Of a stretch of DNA of 64,000 nucleotides, positions 56,736 to 64,000 are shown piece by piece. The stretch lies in the NCBI GenBank assembly GCA_023525715.1, contig CM042016.1, forward strand, positions 60,549,882 through 60,613,881. Direction: 5' to 3'. The first letter of the stretch is position 1, and every line of letters begins with the position of its first letter. This stretch comes from Cichorium intybus (taxonomy: Eukaryota > Streptophyta > Magnoliopsida > Asterales > Asteraceae). Position numbers and translations under genes: made by a program. The notes below the pieces were generated by a model. The model worked only from the letters and a program-made list of their open reading frames with translations, had not been told where the DNA came from and did no database searches.

Positions 56736-59562
56736 TCAGAAGTTGCTCAGAAGTTGAGATGTCGGAGGATATTGTCGGAGTAACAAGAAGATGTTCTGAT
56801 ACATCAGAAAATTTAGGAAGATATTCTGAGACAGAGTTCTGAGACAAGAATTTTCGGAGGAGATATTGAGAGGTGTAGTATCAAGGATTATTCTCCCTAA
56901 TTTGTCCAGAAAATAATTGAATTTTGTAGAGTCTAAAGCCTTAGTGAAGACATCAGCAACCTGTTCTTCAGTTGGGATAAAATAAAGTTCAATGTTACCT
57001 TGTAAGATCTGATCTTTGATGAAGTGATACCTAAGGTCGATGTGTTTCGTCATGGCGTGCTGAATAGGATTGTGAGAGATGGCTATGGCACTCTTGGAGT
57101 CACAGTAGATTGGAACTTGAATAAATCTGTAACCATAATCCAGAATTTGAGTCTTCATCCAAAGGACTTTTGAGCAACATGTTGATGCAGCCACATATTC
57201 AGCTTCTGCTGATGATAATGCAACTCAGTTTTGTTTCTTTGAAGACCAGCTTACTAGTCTCCCTCCCAGAAACTGACAGCCTCCGGATGTGCTTTTTCGA
57301 TCCAATTTACATCCCGCATGGTCCGAGTCAGTAAATGCTTGGAGTTTAAAATTGTCTCCGACCGAATACCACATACCCATTGCCTTTGTACCTTTAAGAT
57401 ATCGGAAAATTTATTTATAGCAGTCAGATGTGACAGTTTCAGAGCTGCTTGATATGTTGCACAAAGACATGTTGAGAACATGATGTCAGGTCTGCTGGCA
57501 GTTAGATATAACAGTGAACCGATCATCCCTCGATAATCTTGTGATCTACTGGTTCACCTTTCGGGTCTGCAAATATCTTATGGTTTGTGGATATCGGAAC
57601 TTTGGCAGTAGAACAATTTTCAAAGGAGAATTTCTTTAGTAGTTCATTTGTATATTTCTCTTGATGAATAAAGACTCCTTTGCTTGTTTGCTTGATCTGA
57701 AGACCTAAAAAGAAATTGATTTCCCTATTCATACTCATGTGAAATTTGTCAATCATAACTTTTGCAAATTCGTCAACCATATTTTGACTGGTTGACCCAA
57801 AAATGATGTCATCTACGTAAACTTGTACAATCATTATGTGTTTCTGATGTGATCGCACAAAGAAGGTTGGATCAATGGTTCCTCTTCTATATCCTGAGGA
57901 TATTAGGAAATTTGATAGGGTTTCATACCAAGTCTCAGAGATTGTTTCAAACCATACACAGCCTTATTTACGTGATACACATGGTTGGGACGTGACAAGT
58001 CTTCAAAACCCGGAGGTTGCTGAAGATAGACGACTTCCTGAAGATTGCCTTGCAAAAAGGCACTTTTCACGTCCATCTGATGGACAATGATATTTTTGTG
58101 AGCATCATAGGCTAGAAAAAATTTGATTGCTTCAAGTCTTGCAACAGGTGCATATGTCTCGTCATAATTAAGTCCTTCGATTTGACTGTATCCTTTTGCT
58201 ACTAATCTTGTTTTATTACGAATTACAGTCCCCATGTCGTCTAGCTTGTTTCTGAAGACCCATCTTGTGCCAATGACCGTGTGATTGGATGGTCATGGAA
58301 CAAGATCCCAAACTTCGTTTCTTTTGAATTCTTCTAATTCGTCTTGCATTGCTTTGATCCAATCGTCATCGTCTAGAGCATCGAAGACGGTTTTTGGTTC
58401 GAATTTACTGATATAAGCTGCAAATTGACATTCACCCTGGATTGACTTCTTGGATCTAGTCTAAACTCTGGTTTAGGTATTTCCGATAATTTGATTCGGA
58501 GGATGGTTCCGAGTCCATTTGTGTAGTCTCGGAAGAAGAGCTGGATCAGACACAGGAGGAGGTATGTCTTGAATGAAATTGGGATTTTCGGGAGATATAT
58601 CTTGAATATTTGATTCTTCAGCGGATGTGTCTTCATTTGCTTCAAATGTGAAGACTGGTGCATCATTGGATGCATCTCGGAAGAGTTGATTAAAGCATCT
58701 CCTGATGGAGCGTCTGCTGATGAGGCATCTCCTGATGGAGCATCTGCTGATGAGGCATCTCCTGATGGAGCGTCTGCTGATAAGGCATCTCCTGAGGGTT
58801 GATGGTCCCCCTCGGATTGAGATATCCCATCAACATGAGTAGGAAGCATGAGCTCCCCCTCGGCATATGATGGGAGTGGAGGTTCCTTCTGAACCTGATT
58901 AATCTGTGAAGGAGACGAAGGCTCCCCCTCAAATGTAGAGGTGTTGATTGGAGGTCTAACCTGATCGTCAAAAGATATGGGTTCCAAAAAGATTGACGGT
59001 TCTGAGGCTGAGATGATCTGCGGAATTGCCTCAGGAGAGTGGATGACTTCAGCATTTGTTGCAATTTCCGGAGGATCAAAGAGGAGATCATAATCCACTA
59101 ACGACTGTATGAATGGGTCGATGTCCTACTGGAACATCATTTTCCATTACGTATAGAATGCCTTGATTTTTATTTCTCCAGTCATATTGATCATCAAATT
59201 CTATGTCGAAGCTTTTTCAATGACTCGAGTTCTCCTATTTAGAGCACGATAAGCAACAGATTTAGATGAATAACCCATGAAAATTGCTTCATCACTTTTG
59301 GGTACGAATTTGCCCAAGTGATCTTTATTATTTTTGATGAAGCATCTACAACCAAAAATATGGAAAAATTTAACATTGGGTTTTCTCCCATTTAAAATTT
59401 CATAAGGTGTCATCAGAAGTCCTTTGTTGATGATGGATCGATTCTGAACGAAACATGTTGTTGCAATGGCTTCTCCCCAGAAGGTTACAGGTAGATTTGC
59501 AAAGTTCAGCATTCATCGGGCAGCTTCCACTAAAGTTTTGTTTCTTCTTTCTACTATGCCAT
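56736..59562 (-). pseudogene. H pol (integrase C-terminal part, RT, RNase H)
   Basis: Reading leftwards from the G3 junction: integrase C-terminal part (NLPVTFWGEAIATTCFVQN, TPYEILNGRKPNVKF), a long acidic/Pro linker with a 30-bp repeat, reverse transcriptase (RLVAKGYSQIEGLNYDETYA, MDVKSAFLQGNLQE, YVDD at 57808-57819, NFFLGLQIKQTSKGVFI), then RNase H (TKHIDLRYHFIKDQILQGNIE, EEQVADVFTKALDS). At least five frameshifts and some stops. It is close in type to D pol, so H is also SIRE-like. The C-terminal tail after the RNase H is not conserved with D. Confidence 0.88.
58696..58797. repeat. 30-bp minisatellite in the H pol linker
   Basis: Three full units and a partial one of gcatctcctgatggagcgtc-type sequence (30 bp), encoding SGDASSADAP repeats on the minus strand in frame. 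Confidence 0.92.
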
Positions 59563-60683
59563 TGACACACCTAGGTCGTCGTGCGGTCAAAAATAAGAAA
59601 ATAACCTAACACACACACTAGCACAGTGGTAGTCAGGGTCGATCCGCAAGAGTTACGTGGTCAAGTCAGGTGACATATTACCAACTATAGTGTCCCGCTA
59701 TAGTCAGAGGACCTAGTTTCTAAGCTTTTGACTTCTAAACCCAGAAAACATGAACCAAAGCAAATCCAAACACGCATAAACTAAAACTAAACTTCCACAC
59801 AAACCTAGTCACTACTGAAATCAAAAGTACATCTCTAATTCAGAAGCAAGCAAAGGTATCCAAACAATCAAACACCAAGGCATAAACTAAACGAATAACT
59901 AAGGTTCAACTGAACAGTCACTGGCTAAAGTTCAAACCACAAAGGCTAACCTAGTTAGGCATTGAAATCAGCAAGGGAAGTCAGTCCAATCAAGGTCAAA
60001 ACAACATTCAGACACAATCCAAACAAACACAATCCAATATTAAGCATAAAAACACCGAAAAACCAATATTAGTTGTAACCAAATGATTCTCATTAACCAA
60101 AACGAATTCCAATGATCAAATACAGTAACCAACACTGAAAAACAGTAAACTAAAATGCTCAAGGTCAGTGGTTGTCACTCCCAAAGACCCTAGCCACTAA
60201 TGCTAACTAATACTAAAAAGAAATTAAATTCTAAAACATAGAAATACCAAATGTGATGTTGCAGAAGCTTAATCATGGAGTCAAAGAGCCTTCAGGTCGA
60301 TTTTCACCGGGTCTTTGCTAGGGTTTTCGGCTGGAAATGCCTCTATTTATAGTTGCAAATTTCCCGCAGCCGCAGTCGCGCAATTAAGAAAACCGCGGTG
60401 TGCATACAAATCTTCTCCCGTTTTATTGGCATTTGAATTTGTTCCACCGCCTTAGATCCGCGTCGCGCCTTCTTGATTTCCGCAGCACGCGTACGTATTT
60501 TCCTGATTTTTATCTTCTTCTTCAACTTTCTCCAATTTGCACGCTTTTGGTCCCTGTTTTCATTATTTTCTTCCAAACAAGTACTCGCACGAGAAGTGAG
60601 AATACCATGATATATATGATATAATTTCATTAAGAATAGGGCTCAACAACGACTAAAATATGTAATATCACTAGGCGTTGTCA
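59563..60683 (-). repeat. 3' LTR of G3
   Basis: 1,121 bp, tgacacacctagg ... gcgttgtca, full-length and without the duplication of G2. TATA ctataaatagagg is at 60340-60352 on the minus strand. CpG-rich words are partly decayed (ccgcagtcgcgc, accgcggtgtgcat). Confidence 0.92.
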
Positions 60684-61698
60684 AACACCCCACACTTGTG
60701 CTTTGCTTGTTCCCAAGCAAGAGAGTTTTTAATAAATTATAACTAAGACTCAAACAATTTTTGACTGTGTTCAGTTTCAAAGCTTATTGTCTTAGAGTTA
60801 GATGAAAAAGTTTGTGAAAACCTAATTAGAATGTTCTTTGGAATTCATGGCTTTCTAGAGAACCCTTTATTACAAAATTTTTGTCCACAATGAAGTGTAC
60901 TTACTCATTCAGATTCTAAAGGCCATTAAGGAATTGTCCATGACTTTCGATGTTGTCCATGTAACGAGCTTTCGAAATTACCATCCCAAACCAGACGATC
61001 TTAGGTGGTAAGGTGGATAAATGCCTCTTCGAGGCCACCCTTTTCGGACCTACCGGCTCGAACAACAAAGGCCACAGATTGACATTTCCTTCCTAAATTC
61101 CAATCCTAAAACACTCCAATCGTCTAACTTCTAAAACTCAACTTGTTTGACAAACTAATAGCATGATCACAATTAAATAGTACCTCTTGAAAGATACCAG
61201 TGCTATCACAATCACAAACCATTCGTTTCAAAATTACAATTTATTAAATTTTTTTGAAAAAGTTGCTAAAAATTTGAAATTTGGTAATTTCTGCAAAAAT
61301 TTCAACAAACTACTCTTTCGACCGTCCACACCCCACACTTAAAACCGTACAACGTCCCCATTGTACAAAAAATTATTATTTAGAACAAGGGAGAAAGAGT
61401 TACCCCTTTGGACGGTAGACTGCTTGGTTGGTACTCGGTATCACAGGTACAAATTCGAACAAAAAGTCCTTGATTTCGCATTCTGGAGTTGTGGCGCAAC
61501 AGTGAACACGTCGGTGGTCAAGACAAGTGGAGGGGGCACGGTGACCCCACACTTGTCTAAGACAACTCCTTCCCAATTTGGGATAACAATCATAAAAGCA
61601 AATAGATATATAAAATATAAACAATCAAAAGATAGAGATGTGTGTCATAGATACGGTACATATATCCCAAAAATATAAAAGAAGAAAAAGAAAATACA
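60684..61698 (-). other. 3' untranslated region of G3
   Basis: 1 kb with no credible ORF, matching G1 and G2. It includes the conserved small inverted repeat gtacaacg ... ttgtac at about 61348 and the purine tract next to the LTR. Confidence 0.7.
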
Positions 61699-62886
61699 TC
61701 AACTGCCACCCGGTGGCCTGGAAGGTCCAGCCTCATGATCATGGGCTCTGGCTGGGAATGGTCGGGGGTACTGACCCTGCTGGGTAGCTAGATCCAAAAG
61801 TACCTCCCCGATCCACTCGAGCTGGTCCTCCATCCTGGCAACCCTGGCTGCCAATCGGTGGATGGCCGCCGGGTCCTCCTGTTGCTGTGGCTGAGGCTGT
61901 GGAGCTGGCTCTGCTGGTGGAGGCTGCCTCCTACGTCTCCTGCTAGGCTGGGCGTACACTGGCTGGGGGTCCTGGGATGCCTCAGTCTCTGCTTTCACGA
62001 ACTGTCCCGGTGCTGCTGCTGAATCAGCCCCATGCTCTCCAATGCTCGTGCCGTAGTGCGAGATGGAGGTAAAGCGGTCAAGGTGGCGACACTGCGGGCA
62101 GTGAGGATCCAGTATGATCGGGCCAGGCGGGTGATGAAGTACCCGCGGGCCAGAGGACTGCTGGCGGAGGCACCCGTCGAACGGGTGGATAGGGCAGCTG
62201 CTAAGGAAAAAGGGAGGTGAATGAACCTGGAAGGGCCGAGGAGAACCTAGAGGAATGTCATGTCCTCACCGGACACCTTCTCGCCCCCTCCCGCTGCATG
62301 ATGGAGGTGGAGACGATGCGGTGCATGAGGCGGTGGAGTGGGTCATGGAGGTGGCTCTCCCGAGAGGTCCCCACCTCGTAGAAAATGTTGGACAATGGTG
62401 CCCAAACCTCCATGCTGGCAAAGGCTGCCCCTGGATGCACGCCTCCATGAACTGTGCAAAGTGGCGGTGCTGATTATCCGCCTCGGTGTAGATACCGGCG
62501 CGCCTCCCAAACTCCCGGAGGCTGCACTCCATCTATACTCCCCCCAACCTGAATCGTATCAACCTCGCCCGCGGGTCTGTCGCCCTCGGTGTGTACTCAA
62601 TAGTGGAAAGGAACTCCAGTAGGAGCTCCGTGTAGACAACGCCCTCCTCGGTGGCCATGAGCCTATCCCAGCCCCGGCAGGTAAATGAAGTGTCCCCATG
62701 GGTCCAGGTGCGGTGTAAAAATGGCTCTATCTCGCCCCAGAGCCCGACATCCCTGAGGATGTCCGTATCGATAATAGTCGCCTCAAGAACCCGGCGACCC
62801 GTCAAAGCGTCTCTCCTCGATCGGTACTCAGCAGAGCTAGCATGCTCCTCTGGAAACTGGAGAAAAGCATGGTCTAGTCTGAACAT
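61699..62886 (-). pseudogene. ATHILA ORF1-like protein of G3
   Basis: ATG 62886 (MFRLDHAFLQFPEEH) directly after the possible splice acceptor gtttgtgtag. The N-terminal part is well preserved to RLIRFRLGGV: LWGEIEPFLHRTWTHGDTSF, CRGWDRLM, VYTELLLEFLSTIEYTPRAT. A stop follows, then SLREFGRRAGIYTEAD, a frameshift near 62430, WAPLSNIF, HLHDPLHRLMHRIVSTSIM, a further break, YFITRLARSY-like sequence and the C-terminal linker and heptad (RMEDQLEWIGEVLLDL) ending PARAHDHEAGPSRPPGGS. About 390 residues in the original design. It helps to define the family together with G2. Confidence 0.7.
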
Positions 62887-63577
62887 GATCTACACAAACG
62901 AATTTTTTTTTGCAAAATAAGTCCTTTTCTTCCCCACCGCACCGCAGCGCGGCCCAAGAGCAAGGGCGCGGTGTGGCGAGCGGCTGTTTCCAAAATCTAA
63001 ACTCAAATCGAGTTTTAACCTGTTTAAATTCAATCCAAGCACACCACAAGGTAGCCTAAGTGCCGACTAACTCATCTAGGGTCTTTATTTGGCAAAATAA
63101 ACACCCTATGAGTTAGCATTGGAGATTTCTAAGTTTTGAACTTTTTGAATAAATCACTCAAATTAACTACCTAATCACTAGTTTAAACGAGTAATAGCTA
63201 GTTAGAATGACGTACCGTAGTAGCGGGAAGGAAATGAGCAAGAAAAAACGCGAGAAATTTTTGTTGATTAGAGCTCCGAGTCGTGGTGTGTGTGAATAGT
63301 GTCGCGGCTTACCTTAATATGAAGGAAAACCGACCGATCGATTCCCGCATCGCGCAATTGCACAAATCACGGCGCGCGTGTCACCAAATCAACCCCTGCG
63401 CATCGGGTCGATTTACGACCCCGCGTCACGCCATTGAGAAAATCGCGGCGCGGTCATTAAAAATTCCAAATTCTTCACACGACCCCACACTTGCCTTGGA
63501 CCACTGGTACCTACAATTAATGATAAGATTTTTCCTAATTATTTCAAAGAAATACAGAACCTAACCTATGACACGAT
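62887..63577 (-). other. G3 noncoding stretch before the ORF1-like gene
   Basis: 690 bp without a credible ORF, matching G1 and G2, with CpG-rich words (accgcagcgcggcccaagag, cacggcgcgcgtg). Confidence 0.6.
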
Positions 63578-63614
63578 GGGTTGCCTCCCAACAAGCGCTA
63601 AGTTTAACGTCTTC
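63578..63614 (-). other. Conserved Athila-family motif (G3)
   Basis: Same as in G2, reading gaagacgttaaacttagcg, then cttgttgggaggcaaccc on the minus strand. Confidence 0.72.
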
Positions 63615-64000
63615 AGCCCGACGTGTTGCTCCTATACAGCTACGGTGGATCGTATTCCTTCTTTCCTTGCTGCTTTTCTGCTTCCACAGTCCCTTCGCTG
63701 ACCCACTTCCCTTCAAACTTTCCTGGGTCGAATGGCTTGCTAGTTCTCCTGGTGCTGCCACGTTGTTGCTTCCTGGTTAGCTCCCGTGAATGCTTGGAGG
63801 TAGCTTTGAACCTCGAAGCTCGGTCCTTCCTTCTGCATCTCTTCAAAGTCAAAGGCTTGACATGAAGCGCGCCCAGTGCCGCTTCCAGTAGTTGTGTTGT
63901 GCCTTGTTAGTTGCTCTCATATTGCGTGTTACTTTCAGTTTGCAATTTTGGCTTGCAGTTCCAATCGAAAGGGATCGGAAGGCAACATATCGGGATGCTT
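63615..64000 (-). other. G3-specific sequence, unidentified
   Basis: Right of the motif G3 departs from G1 and G2. The minus strand has a basic open frame ending GKWVSEGTVEAEKQQGKKEY at about 63640, without an ATG in view. I do not recognise integrase, protease or gag in it. It could be the end of a different polyprotein, so G3 may be a second subfamily. Confidence 0.35.

Larger units (their letters stand above)
54511..59562 (-). mobile_element. copia-type element H, right (pol) part
   Basis: Continuation of H after G2. It holds a stretch with two plus-strand Agenet-domain genes, then the minus-strand pol from RNase H back to the integrase, where G3 cuts it at 59562 (within the segment that encodes the integrase GxVERRN motif). 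Several frameshifts show it is older than D. Confidence 0.82.
59563..64000 (-). mobile_element. Athila-like element G3, left part
   Basis: Minus-strand relative of G1 and G2: 3' LTR, 3' untranslated region, ORF1-like gene, noncoding stretch, the conserved motif, then 390 bp that do not match G1 or G2. It continues past the window. It is inserted in H pol (left flank gccat); the right flank is not visible. Confidence 0.9.

Noticed and set aside
63568..63780. Plus-strand ORF with a signal-peptide-like start
   Set aside because: It overlaps the conserved noncoding Athila motif and has no counterpart in G1 or G2.
1..64000. Host genes, tRNA or rRNA genes, CRISPR arrays or bacterial DNA
   Set aside because: Everything readable belongs to plant LTR elements or to genes inside them; no tRNA-like cloverleaf or regular short spaced repeats were noticed by eye.

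Overview
The window is a block of nested LTR retrotransposons from a flowering plant (angiosperm, probably a eudicot). I see no cellular housekeeping gene, no rRNA or tRNA gene and no CRISPR array. The evidence for a plant is the Ty1-copia gag-pol proteins, Athila-type Ty3-gypsy elements with a tRNA-Asp primer binding site, plant-style TATA boxes in the LTRs, and Agenet (plant Tudor-like) domain genes. The species cannot be named from the sequence.

Layout, left to right. (1) 1-16530: an Athila-like gypsy element on the minus strand (G1) is broken by two copies of one copia family: A (plus strand, only its 3' end, 1-1832) and B (minus strand, full length, 3242-10923, with a perfect ctctc target duplication). 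(2) 16531-20955: an old copia element C on the plus strand, with gag and protease-integrase. It is cut in pol by (3) element F (minus strand, 20956-25092), which shows its 3' LTR and a very long accessory ORF. F is cut by (4) element H (minus strand, 25093-31165 and 54511-59562), with a 3' LTR, an accessory ORF, two Agenet-domain genes on the opposite strand, and a decayed pol. (5) Inside H lies G2 (31166-54510), a second Athila-like element. Its right LTR was hit by a solo LTR of its own family (S1, 38922-40026) and by element D (40276-53988), a nearly complete 13.7 kb copia element of the SIRE/Maximus type. (6) 59563-64000: a third Athila-like element (G3) inserted in H pol and running off the window. 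The nesting order is C, then F, then H, then G2, then D: five levels.

Two themes stand out. First, F, H and D each carry a third large ORF of roughly 1,000 codons or more between pol and the 3' LTR, in the position of the env-like ORF of SIRE elements. The three proteins are strongly diverged but share a related N-terminal domain, a Pro-rich and coiled-coil middle and a related C-terminal domain. In D and F a TATA box lies 95-120 bp upstream of this ORF. H also carries, on the opposite strand, two tandem copies of a small gene with two Agenet domains, each with its own TATA box and similar 3' end. Second, the Athila-like family encodes gag, protease and an ATHILA-ORF1-like protein but no visible reverse transcriptase, RNase H or integrase, so it appears non-autonomous.

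Nearly every coding region is broken. D is the best preserved: its LTRs differ by about 2 percent, and its gag-pol is essentially one reading frame with isolated stop codons. Coordinates of LTR ends rest on TG...CA ends, repeat alignment by eye and target-site duplications. Domain calls rest on motifs read by eye, not on searches.
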